From: Nocardia sp. BSTN01
GTDB lineage: Bacteria > Actinomycetota > Actinomycetes > Mycobacteriales > Mycobacteriaceae
NCBI RefSeq assembly: GCF_015354405.1
Contig: NZ_JADKYP010000009.1
Coordinates: forward strand, 1-64,000
DNA length: 64,000 bases
Direction: 5' to 3'
The notes below the pieces were generated by a model. It was not told the origin of the DNA and ran no database searches. It was given only the letters and a program-made list of their open reading frames with translations. Position 1 is the stretch's first letter, and each line of letters starts with the position of its first letter. Position numbers and translations under genes: made by a program. Of the stretch, positions 35,915 to 44,336 are shown piece after piece.

Positions 35915-37195
35915 TTGACCACACCACGTTCTGCACTGTCCGCACTCCCCGACGCGGGCGGTCCCGCCACCTGCCCGGTCCAGCACATGGGCTCCCCGGT
36001 CGACACCGACGGTCCTCGGATTCTGCTGGACACACCGGAATTCGCCGCCGATCCGCACGGCACGTATCGGGAGATGCGCCGTCGCTACGGTTCCCTGGTC
36101 CCGATCGAGCTGTCCCCCGGCGTCCCGGCCACGCTCGTGATCGGCTACCACACCGCGTTGCGAATCCTCAACGATCCCGAGCACTTCCCGGCCGACCCCC
36201 GGGCGTGGCAGGACACCATTCCCGAAGACTGCCCGGTGCGGCCGATGATGCAGTGGTATCCGAACGCGCTGCGCAATGCCGGCAACGTCCACCTGCGCTA
36301 CCGGCAGGCGTATACGGCGGCCGTCGACGGTATCGACCTGCACGCGCTGCACAGCACGGTGGAGAAGATCGCGGTCCCGCTGATCAACAGCTTCTGTGAA
36401 GCCGGATCGGCGGATCTGGTGTCGCAGTACGCCTTCCCCCTGGTCTTCGAATCGCTGAACCGCATGGTGGGCTGTTCGGCCGAGCTGGGTCAGCGAGTGG
36501 CCACCGGTATGGCCGCGCTGTTCGACACCGTGAACGCGGCCTGGGGTATGGAACATCTGAGCCAGGCGCTGATGGAGCTGATCCACCTGCGCCGCGCCGA
36601 CCCCGGCGACGACGTCACCTCGCGGCTGGCCCACCACCCGGCCAACCTCAGCGACGAGGAGATGCTCTACAACCTGATCAGCTTCTACGGTGCGGGCATC
36701 GAGCCCCAGCAGAACCTGATCGCCAACACCCTGCTGCTGATGATCACCGACGACCGGTTCGGCGGCGGCATGCTCGGTGGCAGTCTCTCCACCCGCGACG
36801 CACTGGACGAGGTGTTGTTCAAGGATCCGCCGATGGCGAACTTCTCCATCAGCTATCCGCGCCAGCCCATCCTGATCGACAACGCCTGGCTGCCCGCGCA
36901 TCAGCCGGTCGTCATCAGCCTGTCCGCGTGCAACAACGATCCGGTCATCGCCGGCGGCGACCGCACCGGCAACCGCTCACATCTGGCCTGGAGCGCCGGA
37001 CCGCACGCCTGCCCGGCCCGTTCGGTGGCCTACCTGGTGGTGCAGGACGCGATCGACCAGCTGCTCGACGCACTGCCGGAGATGCGCCTGGCCATCGAGC
37101 CGAGCGAAATCACCTGGCGTCCCGGCCCGTTCCACCGTGCGATGGCAGCGCTGCCGGTCACCTTCCCCGCATCTCCTCCGTTGAATCTGGTGTAA
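35915..37195 (+). CDS. CYP157-like cytochrome P450 lacking the ExxR arginine
   Basis: A 426-residue P450. The heme-binding loop is intact (WSAGPHACPAR, Cys ligand), but the normally invariant K-helix ExxR reads EVLF (in LDEVLFKDPP), and the I-helix AGIEPQQ lacks the catalytic Thr. Loss of ExxR with retained Cys is the known peculiarity of the Streptomyces CYP157 family, usually paired with a CYP154 enzyme, as here. TTG at 35915 was chosen because GGAG stands 9 bp upstream. The stop overlaps the ribosome site of the next gene, so the two are co-translated. Confidence 0.85.
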   Translation: MTTPRSALSALPDAGGPATCPVQHMGSPVDTDGPRILLDTPEFAADPHGTYREMRRRYGSLVPIELSPGVPATLVIGYHTALRILNDPEHFPADPRAWQDTIPEDCPVRPMMQWYPNALRNAGNVHLRYRQAYTAAVDGIDLHALHSTVEKIAVPLINSFCEAGSADLVSQYAFPLVFESLNRMVGCSAELGQRVATGMAALFDTVNAAWGMEHLSQALMELIHLRRADPGDDVTSRLAHHPANLSDEEMLYNLISFYGAGIEPQQNLIANTLLLMITDDRFGGGMLGGSLSTRDALDEVLFKDPPMANFSISYPRQPILIDNAWLPAHQPVVISLSACNNDPVIAGGDRTGNRSHLAWSAGPHACPARSVAYLVVQDAIDQLLDALPEMRLAIEPSEITWRPGPFHRAMAALPVTFPASPPLNLV

Positions 37196-37205
37196 GGAGC
37201 TTCCG

Positions 37206-38423
37206 ATGAAGCAGGAACCACTGGTGCTCGATCTGACCGGCGCCGATATCCAGGCCGAGAACGAGCGCATCCGGGAACGCGGTCCCGTGGCGCTGGTGGA
37301 GTTGCCGGGCGGAGTGCCGGCCTGGTCGGTGACCGATGCGGTCGTGTTGAAGAATCTGCTGTCGGATCCGCGAGTGTCGAAGGATCCGCGTCAGCACTGG
37401 TCGGCCTACATCAACGGTGACATCAACGAGTCGTGGCCGCTGCAACCGTGGGTGGCGGCGCAGAACATGTTCACCGCGTACGGAACCGAGCATCGGCGGC
37501 TGCGCAAACTGGTCGCCCCGGCGTTCACGCATCGCCGCACCACCGCGATGCGTCCGCGGATCGAGGCGATCGTGGCGGATCTGCTCGAACGGTTGAGCGC
37601 GACCGCGCCGGGCGAGGTCGTGGACCTGCGCCCGAACTACGCCTACCCGGTGCCGATCCGGGTGATCAGCGAACTGCTGGGCGTGCCCGGCCATCTGGAC
37701 TCGGCCATCCACGCCTGTGTCGACGGCTTCTTCGACACCTCGTTCACACCGGAGCAGGCGCAGGCGAACTTCATCGAGATGGGCCGCCTGATCGGTGAAT
37801 TGGTGGCGTTCCGCCGGGAGAACCCGGGTGACGACATCACCAGTGTGCTGATCGCGACCCGCAACGAGGACGGCGCCCAGCTCTCGGAGACCGAACTCGT
37901 CGACACCCTGATGCTGGTGATCAACGCCGGCCACGAGACCACGCTCAATCTGATCGACCAGGCCATCGTGGCACTGCTGACCCATCCGGAGCAGCGCGCC
38001 GATGTGGTCCAGGGCCGGGTGCCGTGGGCGGAACTGGTCGAGGAGACGCTGCGCTACCAGGCGCCGGTCGCGCATCTGCCGCTGCGATACGCCGTCGAGG
38101 ACATCGAGGTCGGCGAGATCCGGATTCCGAAGGGGGAGGCGATTCTGGCCTCCTACGGTGCGGCCTGCCGCGATCCGAAGGTGCACGGCGAGACCACCGC
38201 CGAGTTCGACGTACACCGGGCGAACAAGGAACATCTCGCCTTCGGCCACGGCGCGCACCACTGCCTGGGCGCTCCGCTGGCGCGCATGGAGGCCGCCATC
38301 GCGTTGCCCGCGCTGTTCGAACGCTTCCCGGATCTGCGGCTGGCGGTCGACCCCTCCGAGCTGAAGCCGCTGGGCAGTTTCATCTCCAACGGGCACATCT
38401 CGGTTCCGGTGTACCTGCGATAG
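37206..38423 (+). CDS. CYP154-like cytochrome P450
   Basis: A 405-residue bacterial class I P450 with all canonical motifs: I-helix AGHETT, K-helix EETLR, and heme loop FGHGAHHCLGAPLAR. It begins 10 bp after the CYP157-like gene behind TAAGGAGC. In Streptomyces the CYP157-CYP154 pair usually ends a conservon operon (histidine-kinase-like, Roadblock, DUF742, GTPase). None of those genes is seen here, so the pair has been separated from them or recruited alone. Ferredoxin genes are also absent nearby. Confidence 0.9.
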   Translation: MKQEPLVLDLTGADIQAENERIRERGPVALVELPGGVPAWSVTDAVVLKNLLSDPRVSKDPRQHWSAYINGDINESWPLQPWVAAQNMFTAYGTEHRRLRKLVAPAFTHRRTTAMRPRIEAIVADLLERLSATAPGEVVDLRPNYAYPVPIRVISELLGVPGHLDSAIHACVDGFFDTSFTPEQAQANFIEMGRLIGELVAFRRENPGDDITSVLIATRNEDGAQLSETELVDTLMLVINAGHETTLNLIDQAIVALLTHPEQRADVVQGRVPWAELVEETLRYQAPVAHLPLRYAVEDIEVGEIRIPKGEAILASYGAACRDPKVHGETTAEFDVHRANKEHLAFGHGAHHCLGAPLARMEAAIALPALFERFPDLRLAVDPSELKPLGSFISNGHISVPVYLR

Positions 38424-38430
38424 TTCGGCC

Positions 38431-38462
38431 GGTTCCGCACCGGCGCTTTCCGGTGCGGAACC
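38431..38462 (+). terminator. terminator hairpin after the P450 pair
   Basis: GGTTCCGCACCGG and its exact complement form a 13-bp stem with a 6-nt loop, 7 bp after the P450 stop. There is no T-tract. It also lies about 65 bp upstream of the cyclase-family gene and could attenuate read-through. Confidence 0.7.
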
Positions 38463-38526
38463 GCCTACCGTGAGATCTCGTGCGGGCAGCGGAGAAGAGG
38501 GCAGTGCCACACCGGGAGGCGAACCC

Positions 38527-39234
38527 ATGGCGTATTCGGGCGTGCGGAACCTGTCGCATCCACTGTCCGCCGAGGTCGTCTCGGTGTTCCCCGGCGATCC
38601 CGCGCCGCGGATCGACACCATCGCCACTCTCGGCGAACACGGCTTCCACCTGCAGGCCGTCACCGTCGGCGAACACACCGGAACCCATTGGGGCGCACCG
38701 GCCCACTTCACCGCCGGTGCGGCCACGGCCGATCGGCTCGATCCCGAGGATTTCGTCCTGCCCGGCATCCGGATCGACATCAGCGCGCGGGCGGAACGCG
38801 ATCGCGATTACGCGGTGACCGTCGACGATCTGCTCGAATGGCAGCAACAGCACGGCCCCTTCCCCGCCGAGGCCGCCGTCCTCCTGCACACCGGCTGGGA
38901 AAGATACTGGGGCACCGATGATTTCGCGTCGATGGACGCGCAGGGCCGCATGCATCACCCCGGTTTCTCGGTGGCGGCGGTGCATTGGCTGCTCGACCAC
39001 GGCGTACTCGGCCGGCGCGGCGCCCTCGGCACCGACGCCTTCAGCCCCGATATCGGCACCGACGACAGCTACCGAGTATCGAAGCTGTTGTACCGTGAGC
39101 ACCGCCTCAGCCTGGAAATCCTCGCTCACCTGGGGGAACTGCCGGATCGGGACTTCACCGTCGTCGTGGGCGGATTCGTCACCGAGGGCGGCGCGGGGTC
39201 ACCGGCGTCGATCTACGCGTTGATCGAATCCTGA
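38527..39234 (+). CDS. cyclase-family (kynurenine-formamidase-like) hydrolase
   Basis: A 235-residue protein of the cyclase/KynB-like metal hydrolase family. The metal motif, normally HxGTHxDxPxHF, reads HTGTHWGAPAHF: the histidines are kept but the Asp is Gly, so one metal ligand is altered. A downstream GALGTDAFSPDIG segment matches the family's second conserved block. GGGAGG precedes the ATG at 38527. No tryptophan-catabolism genes are nearby, and the substrate is unknown. Confidence 0.8.
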   Translation: MAYSGVRNLSHPLSAEVVSVFPGDPAPRIDTIATLGEHGFHLQAVTVGEHTGTHWGAPAHFTAGAATADRLDPEDFVLPGIRIDISARAERDRDYAVTVDDLLEWQQQHGPFPAEAAVLLHTGWERYWGTDDFASMDAQGRMHHPGFSVAAVHWLLDHGVLGRRGALGTDAFSPDIGTDDSYRVSKLLYREHRLSLEILAHLGELPDRDFTVVVGGFVTEGGAGSPASIYALIES

Positions 39235-39276
39235 ACAGCCGGTATCGCGGCCCCGAGTCGCCCGGACGCACCCTGC

Positions 39277-39393
39277 TCATCGCAGCGGTTCGAGAACTCG
39301 CTCCACCAATGCGGTGTCACAGTATTCGGTCACCTCGGCCAACCGCCCGGCTTCGACCCGGAATACGAAGCAGTAGTACTGGATCGCACCGTG
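39277..39393 (-). pseudogene. 3' remnant of a SnoaL/NTF2-like gene
   Basis: The last 37 codons of a short minus-strand frame read IQYYCFVFRVEAGRLAEVTE and then YCDTALVERVL, the typical C-terminal strands of SnoaL-like proteins. Upstream of 39393 the same frame turns into Arg-rich sequence without family resemblance, and no other minus-strand frame supplies the missing 90 or so residues. The gap 39235-39543 therefore holds gene debris. A plus-strand frame ending near 39513 also looks protein-like but is not identifiable. Confidence 0.5.
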
Positions 39394-39543
39394 GCCGCGG
39401 CGGCGACCGATGCGTTCATCGAGGCGTTGCGCGATATCGCGGCGGCCCTCTCCAGCGAGATGCGGGACCGGCTGCGCCCGATCACCGCGGGTTCGCGAGC
39501 GAACTCGCAGCGGTAGCCCGCGCTGCGCCGAAAACACTGTCCG

Positions 39544-40389
39544 TCAACGGAATAGGTCGCGGTTGCGGTCGCACCAGTCGGCGAAGATTCGCGGTGCGCG
39601 GCCGAGCAACCGCCGTACCGTATCGGTCCGCAGGCCGACGGTGTCGGCGCGCATCAGCGTGAAGCCCTCCAGGATCGCTGCCGCCAGCGCCGGTGGCGCC
39701 CCCTGGGGATAGCGGGAGCGAACGGCCTCCTCGGCGGTGGTGGCGGTTTCGACCTCGATCGGACGGCCGATCGCGCCGGCCAGCACCGCGACCTGTTCTC
39801 CGATGGTGAAGGTCTGCTCGCCGGTGAGGCAGTAGGTGGTGTCGTGTCCCGGCTCGGTGAGCGCGATCGCCGCCACCGCCGCGATATCGGCGGGGTCGAT
39901 CGGCGCGTAGCGCCCGGGGCCGGTCGGATCGAATACCGGCCGGCCGGCGCGGATATCGGGCGCCCACTCCAGAGCGTTGGTCATGAATCCGCCGGGGCGC
40001 AGGATCGTCGCGGACATGCCCGAGTTACCGACGATGCCCTCCCGTTCGTGGTGCCAGCGCCCCATGGCCGGCATCGGATCGCCCAGCACGTTGTACGACG
40101 ACACCAGCACCAAATGCCGGATCCCCGCATCCCGCGCCGCCGCCACCGCATGCCGCGCGGGCTCCACCGCCAGTCCCGGAACGAGCAGGAACAGCGAGTC
40201 GATCCCCTCGCACGCCGCCCGCAACGCCGCCGAATCCGTCAGATCGCCGACCACGCGTTCGGCGGAGGACGGGAGATCGGCGGCGCGCGCCGGGTCCCGG
40301 ACGAACAAGCGCATCGCCGCACCCGTTCTGTCGAGTTCGGCCACGAGCTCTCGGCCGATATGTCCGGTCGCGCCGGTCATCAGTATCAT
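39544..40389 (-). CDS. NmrA/NAD(P)-binding epimerase-like protein
   Basis: A 281-residue Rossmann-fold protein of the NmrA/atypical SDR group. The cofactor loop TGATGHIGRELV is at the N-terminus, then a conserved FVRDPARA loop and the ATILRPGGFMTN segment. Such proteins are quinone reductases or redox sensors. ATG at 40389 has GGAG 8 bp upstream. A palindrome with 14-bp arms stands 12 bp before the start codon, yet no regulator gene is adjacent. Confidence 0.85.
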   Translation of the reverse strand: MILMTGATGHIGRELVAELDRTGAAMRLFVRDPARAADLPSSAERVVGDLTDSAALRAACEGIDSLFLLVPGLAVEPARHAVAAARDAGIRHLVLVSSYNVLGDPMPAMGRWHHEREGIVGNSGMSATILRPGGFMTNALEWAPDIRAGRPVFDPTGPGRYAPIDPADIAAVAAIALTEPGHDTTYCLTGEQTFTIGEQVAVLAGAIGRPIEVETATTAEEAVRSRYPQGAPPALAAAILEGFTLMRADTVGLRTDTVRRLLGRAPRIFADWCDRNRDLFR

Positions 40390-40400
40390 TTCACTCCGAA

Positions 40401-40439
40401 TCGTTAGCCGCCTATCGACGAACATTAGGCGGCTAACGA
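40401..40439. promoter_or_regulatory. large palindrome in the NmrA-like gene promoter
   Basis: TCGTTAGCCGCCTA (40401-40414) and TAGGCGGCTAACGA (40426-40439) are perfect inverted copies separated by 11 bp, immediately upstream of the start codon at 40389. MarR- or HxlR-type repressors often bind such sites before NmrA-like genes. The arms could also pair in RNA. Confidence 0.65.
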
Positions 40440-40545
40440 AACCTCGTCAATCGATGATCTCCGAAGAACGAACGCGGCCGCGACACCCACCCCGTTCCCG
40501 GGGCGAATCGGTCCACCGCTGACAGCCGGGTCGTAGCGTGGGCGC

Positions 40546-41442
40546 ATGCGCGCGCTCGTGTTCTCGATGTGGGCCTCGGTGGTGTTCGTGGTGGTCTCGC
40601 TGGCGTGGGGGCTGGCCGCGGGATCGCAGATGATCGTGTTCGACGGGTTGTATTCCCTTGTGGGCATCGCGCTTTCGGCGGTGTCGGTGGCGGCGCAGCG
40701 GACCGTCGCGAAGGGGGCCGACGCGTCGTATCCGTGGGGGCGCGAGACCTGGGAGCCGGTCGCCATCGTGGTGCGCTCGACCGCCCTGGGCGGACTGTGC
40801 GTCTACGGATCGGTGAACGCCGTGCGCGAGATCCTGCACGGCGGCCGGGCCGTCTCGGCCGTCTCCGCGCTGGCGTACGCGATCACCGCGTCCCTGCTCA
40901 GCGTGCTGGTGGCGCTGGTGTTGTGGCGGGCCGGACGCTCCGGTTCGGGGCTGGTCCGGGCGGAGGCCGCCGAATGGGGCGGCGACGCCGCCTTCAGCCT
41001 GATCACCTTGGCCGGATTCGGCGCGGCGGTGGCGTTGGAGGCCGCCGGCCGCGACGATATCGCGCGCTACGTCGACCCCGCGCTGGTGATCATCGTGTCC
41101 CTGGCCTATCTCTGGATCCCGATTCGGCTGTTCCGCTCCGCCTTTCGCGAAATTCTCACCATGGCCGCCCCGCACTCGGTGGTCACCGACGTCGAGCGGC
41201 TGTGCGACGAGGTCCGCGCCGACCACGGCTTCGCCGCATCCTTCGTTCGCGCCTCCACCGTGGGCAGCCGCCTCGATCTGGAACTCGCCTTCGTCCTCGA
41301 TCCCCGGACCCCCGAACGCACCGTCGAATCCTTCGACGCCATCCGCGCCGATATCGATGCCCAGCTGAACGCCCGGAACTACCACCACTCGACGTCGGTG
41401 GTGTTCACCGCGGATCGCCAGTGGGTGGAGTGGGCGAGCTGA
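40546..41442 (+). CDS. cation-diffusion-facilitator-type transporter
   Basis: A 298-residue membrane protein of the CDF family (zinc, iron or manganese efflux by proton antiport). Six hydrophobic helices are followed by a cytosolic ferredoxin-like domain of about 95 residues (from [15 protein letters not shown]). The metal-site Asp is in TM2 (FDGLYSLVG) and another acidic residue in TM5 (EWGGDAAFS), where many members have HxxxD; the His is replaced by Glu/Trp, so specificity is uncertain. Confidence 0.85.
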   Translation: MRALVFSMWASVVFVVVSLAWGLAAGSQMIVFDGLYSLVGIALSAVSVAAQRTVAKGADASYPWGRETWEPVAIVVRSTALGGLCVYGSVNAVREILHGGRAVSAVSALAYAITASLLSVLVALVLWRAGRSGSGLVRAEAAEWGGDAAFSLITLAGFGAAVALEAAGRDDIARYVDPALVIIVSLAYLWIPIRLFRSAFREILTMAAPHSVVTDVERLCDEVRADHGFAASFVRASTVGSRLDLELAFVLDPRTPERTVESFDAIRADIDAQLNARNYHHSTSVVFTADRQWVEWAS

Positions 41443-41455
41443 GCGGCGACGCGAA

Positions 41456-41926
41456 TTACGCTGTCGGACCCACGGTTTCGAGATAGCGCCGGAACGGGAC
41501 CAGCGCCTCCTCCCCCAGATGCGGACCCGAGACGGCGATCTGCGCATCACTGGCCCCGACGACCTCCGCGCAACCGAGGGCGAACCGCGGATACCCGCCG
41601 ATGATCACGGCGAAATCCGCCTCCGCGGCGGCGAAGACGATACGGGCGACGCCAGCCCATACGAGCGCGGCGCCGCACATCGGGCACGGCTCGCCGGAGG
41701 CGTACACGGTCGCGCCGGCGAGAACGGCGGACGGGCCCGCGGCGGTGAGGGCGGCGAGTTCGGCATGTGCTGTGACCACACCGGATGTGGCGACCTCATT
41801 GCGCCCCTCGGCGATCGTCGTCCCGTCGGCGGCCACGATCACGGCGCCGAAGGGGCGGTTGCCCCGCCGGCCGGCTTCCTCGCCCAGGGCGATCGCCCGG
41901 CGCAGGTGGTCGTTGTCTCGGTTCAT
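41456..41926 (-). CDS. nucleoside/guanine-deaminase-like protein 1
   Basis: A 156-residue zinc deaminase of the cytidine-deaminase fold. The zinc motif is complete: HAE (TAHAELAAL, near residue 53) and PCPMC (near 82). The N-terminus RPFGAVIVAADG is that of guanine deaminases and tRNA-adenosine deaminases. ATG at 41926 was chosen over upstream frames. It is divergent from the LysR gene with a putative LysR box between, and a second deaminase lies at the far end of the cyanate cluster. Confidence 0.87.
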   Translation of the reverse strand: MNRDNDHLRRAIALGEEAGRRGNRPFGAVIVAADGTTIAEGRNEVATSGVVTAHAELAALTAAGPSAVLAGATVYASGEPCPMCGAALVWAGVARIVFAAAEADFAVIIGGYPRFALGCAEVVGASDAQIAVSGPHLGEEALVPFRRYLETVGPTA

Positions 41927-42017
41927 CGCTGTCCTCGCTCCGATCGGCTGCGCGGGTGGTATCGCCAGCATGCCGAACAGGGCCGATAGTGTCCAAGACG
42001 CCGTCCCCATCACCGCC

Positions 42018-42034
42018 ATTGACGGGACCTATAG
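42018..42034. promoter_or_regulatory. putative LysR box, copy 1
   Basis: ATTGACGGGACCTATAG lies 8 bp before the LysR start codon, between it and the divergent deaminase gene. The same pattern, ATTGAC followed by CTATAG, occurs twice more upstream of the cyanate genes (42922-42938 and 42957-42970). CTATAG is rare in this GC-rich DNA. Confidence 0.55.
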
Positions 42035-42041
42035 TTGGCCG

Positions 42042-42926
42042 ATGGAGTTGCGCCACATCCGGTATCTGCTGGCCGTCGCCGACCACGGCAACTTCACCCG
42101 CGCCGCGCACTCCCTGCGCATCTCCCAGCCGACGCTGTCGCAGCAGATCAAACAGCTCGAGCGGGTGCTGGGCGTGGTCCTGCTCGATCGCTCCGGCCGT
42201 ACGGTCCGGCTGACCGATGCCGGCCAGGCGTATGCCCGGCATGCCCGGTTGGCACTGCGCGACCTCGAGGCCGGCGAACGCGCGGTGCACGACGTCCAGG
42301 ATCTGTCCCGCGGCCATCTGCGGGTGGCGACGACGCCGACCTTCACCGCCTATCTGATCGGACCGCTCGTGCACCGATTTCGTTGCGAGCATCCAGGAAT
42401 CAGCCTCACCATTCGTGAGACGACCCAGGATGCGATCGAGGCGGATCTGCTCGCCGACCGGCTCGATCTGGGGATCGCCTTCGCCGGCGCGCACGCCGCC
42501 GGGGTCGAGCACACCGCGCTGTTCACCGAGAAACTCGGTCTGGTCGTCGGCTCTGACCATCCGTTCGCCGCTGCCGCGCAACCACTGTCGGCCGGGGCCC
42601 TCGCCGGCGTCCCGCTCGGGCTGCTGAGTGCGGATTTCGCCACGCGCCTGCACATCGACCGGTACTTCGACGAATCCGGTGTCGCTCCGGATATCGCGGT
42701 CGAGGCGAATTCGATCAGCGCGCTGCTGGAATTCGTCCGGCGCGGATCGCTCGCCACGGTATTGCCCGATGCGATCACGCGCGCACATGCCGATCTGCAC
42801 CCGATACCCCTGAACCCTCCCCTGCCGATCCGCACGGTGGAACTACTGCGCCGCCACACCGCCTACCACTCGGCCGCCGCCCGCGCGTTCACCAGCGCGA
42901 TCCACGCGACCGCACGCGACTATTGA
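42042..42926 (+). CDS. LysR-family regulator, CynR-like by context
   Basis: A 294-residue LysR-type regulator. The helix-turn-helix is at residues 1-60 (ELRHIRYLLAVADHGNFTRA, then SQPTLSQQIKQLE), and the effector domain runs from about 90 on (LRVATTPTFTAYLIGPLV). Three copies of a putative binding box flank it: one in front of its own start and two between its stop and the cyanase genes. Context therefore suggests the cyanate-responsive activator CynR. Sequence alone does not fix the effector. Confidence 0.88.
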   Translation: MELRHIRYLLAVADHGNFTRAAHSLRISQPTLSQQIKQLERVLGVVLLDRSGRTVRLTDAGQAYARHARLALRDLEAGERAVHDVQDLSRGHLRVATTPTFTAYLIGPLVHRFRCEHPGISLTIRETTQDAIEADLLADRLDLGIAFAGAHAAGVEHTALFTEKLGLVVGSDHPFAAAAQPLSAGALAGVPLGLLSADFATRLHIDRYFDESGVAPDIAVEANSISALLEFVRRGSLATVLPDAITRAHADLHPIPLNPPLPIRTVELLRRHTAYHSAAARAFTSAIHATARDY

Positions 42927-42970
42927 CCCATTCTATAGTTACGATTCGATACAAGTATTGGACCCTATAG
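42922..42970 (+). promoter_or_regulatory. cyanate-operon control region with LysR boxes 2 and 3
   Basis: ATTGACCCATTCTATAG (42922-42938) and the shorter ATTGGACCCTATAG (42957-42970) repeat the motif found before the LysR gene. The centres are about 33 bp apart, three helical turns, as expected for a LysR recall and activation site pair. The first copy overlaps the LysR stop codon. Confidence 0.55.
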
Positions 42971-43024
42971 CTACTGGTCATGCAGGCTGGTCTCAGTCCC
43001 CCAGCCACTCCGAACGGAGCGTTC

Positions 43025-43255
43025 ATGCATGACCTCACCACCGATGCTGGGCGTCGAACGCATCGTGGTGTGCGGGCACTCCGGCTGCGGGGCGATGACG
43101 GCGCTGGCCGAAAGGCGAATCTGGCCACCCACCCGGCGGTGGCGCGGGCGTTGTCGACCGGAGCCGTCACCGTCGAAGGCTGGGTCTTCGACATCGGCAC
43201 CGGCACCGGCACGGTGATCGATCCGGCCGGATCCGACCGAACCATCGCCGCCTGA
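43025..43255 (+). pseudogene. decayed beta-carbonic anhydrase (cynT-like) remnant
   Basis: Three collinear pieces of a CynT-type enzyme remain. A ribosome site (GGAG) and ATG with MHDLT stand at 43025. The zinc-site segment VERIVVCGHSGCGAMTALAE, carrying the HSxCGAM motif, is at 43053-43112 in a shifted frame. The C-terminal block NLATHPAVARAL...GWVFDI follows in the original frame up to 43255. About 80 N-terminal residues and a central stretch of about 50 are missing, so the enzyme cannot be functional. It precedes an intact cyanase gene, the normal cynT position. Confidence 0.75.
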
Positions 43256-43303
43256 AAACCCCTGTGCCGCAGCGTGATACGGCGGCGAAGGAAAGGAAAC
43301 CTC

Positions 43304-43774
43304 ATGGTGCACGCACAATTCGATCCGACCGCCCGCCAAGCGCTGGCCGCCACTGCGGTCGAGGCCAAGATCGCCAAGGATCTCACCTGGCAGCAGATCG
43401 CCGATACCGCCGGCTATTCGACGGCCTTCGTGACCGCGGCGATCCTCGGGCAGCATCCGCTGCCGAAACAGTCCGCGGAGGCCGTGGCCGAACTGCTCGG
43501 GCTGGGCGAAGAGGCCGCGGCGCTGCTGCAGACCATCCCGACCCGCGGGTCGATTCCGGGTGGCGTGCCGACGGATCCGACGATCTACCGCTTCTACGAA
43601 ATGCTGCAGGTGTACGGCACCACATTGAAGGCGCTGGTCCACGAGCAGTTCGGCGACGGCATCATCAGCGCCATCAACTTCACACTCGACGTGCGCAAGG
43701 TGCCCGACCCGGAGGGCGGCGAACGCGCCGTGATCACGCTGGACGGCAAGTACCTGCCCACCAAGCCCTTCTGA
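43304..43774 (+). CDS. cynS: cyanate hydratase (cyanase)
   Basis: A 156-residue protein, the same length as E. coli CynS. It catalyses bicarbonate-dependent decomposition of cyanate to ammonia and carbon dioxide (via carbamate) as a decamer in the cytosol. Catalytic Arg96 and Glu99 (in IYRFYEML) and Ser122 (in IISAINF) are at exactly the family positions, and the C-terminus [13 protein letters not shown] is essentially that of the enterobacterial enzyme. An AAAGGA box precedes the ATG. The adjacent carbonic anhydrase that would recycle CO2 is a remnant; a deaminase gene follows 24 bp downstream. Confidence 0.96.
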   Translation: MVHAQFDPTARQALAATAVEAKIAKDLTWQQIADTAGYSTAFVTAAILGQHPLPKQSAEAVAELLGLGEEAAALLQTIPTRGSIPGGVPTDPTIYRFYEMLQVYGTTLKALVHEQFGDGIISAINFTLDVRKVPDPEGGERAVITLDGKYLPTKPF

Positions 43775-43798
43775 GCACCCGACTCTCCAAGGAGTGCA

Positions 43799-44299
43799 AT
43801 GGATTTCGCACAACGCACCATCGATCTGGCCCGCCGCAACGTCGAGGAGGGCGGCCGGCCGTTCGCGACGGTCATCGTCGAGGACGGGGAAATTCTCGCC
43901 GAGAGCCCCAACCTGGTCGCACAGACCGCCGACCCGACCGCACACGCGGAGATCCTCGCGATCCGCCAGGCCTGCACCACCCTCGGCACCGAACATCTGA
44001 CCGGCGCCACGATCTACATCCTCGCCCTGCCCTGCCCGATGTGCCTGGGCGCGCTGTACTACTGCTCCCCCGACGAGGTCGTCTTCCTCACCACCCGCGA
44101 GGCCTACGCTCCGCATTACGTCGACGACCGGAAGTACTTCGAGCTGAACACCTTCTACGACGAATTCGCCAAGCCGTGGGATCAGCGCCGTCTGCCGATG
44201 CGCCACGAACCCCGCGCCGATGCGGTCGAGGTCTACCGCCGCTGGCAGGAACGCAACAACGGCGAGCGCCGGGTGGCGGGAGCGCCGACGGCCGAGTGA
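43799..44299 (+). CDS. nucleoside/guanine-deaminase-like protein 2, in the cyanase operon
   Basis: A 166-residue cytidine-deaminase-fold enzyme with the zinc motif HAE (TAHAEILAI) and PCPMC. It starts 24 bp after cynS behind AAGGAG and is surely co-transcribed. Compared with deaminase 1 it has a C-terminal extension (YFELNTFYDEFAKPWDQRRL) like guanine deaminases. Its substrate is unknown. Its link to cyanase suggests that it acts on an amino-substituted heterocycle or on an ammonia-yielding step, which is inference. Confidence 0.87.
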   Translation: MDFAQRTIDLARRNVEEGGRPFATVIVEDGEILAESPNLVAQTADPTAHAEILAIRQACTTLGTEHLTGATIYILALPCPMCLGALYYCSPDEVVFLTTREAYAPHYVDDRKYFELNTFYDEFAKPWDQRRLPMRHEPRADAVEVYRRWQERNNGERRVAGAPTAE

Positions 44300-44336
44300 A
44301 TCAGTGCGGCCGCGGCGTTCTCCCGGCAAACGGCGA

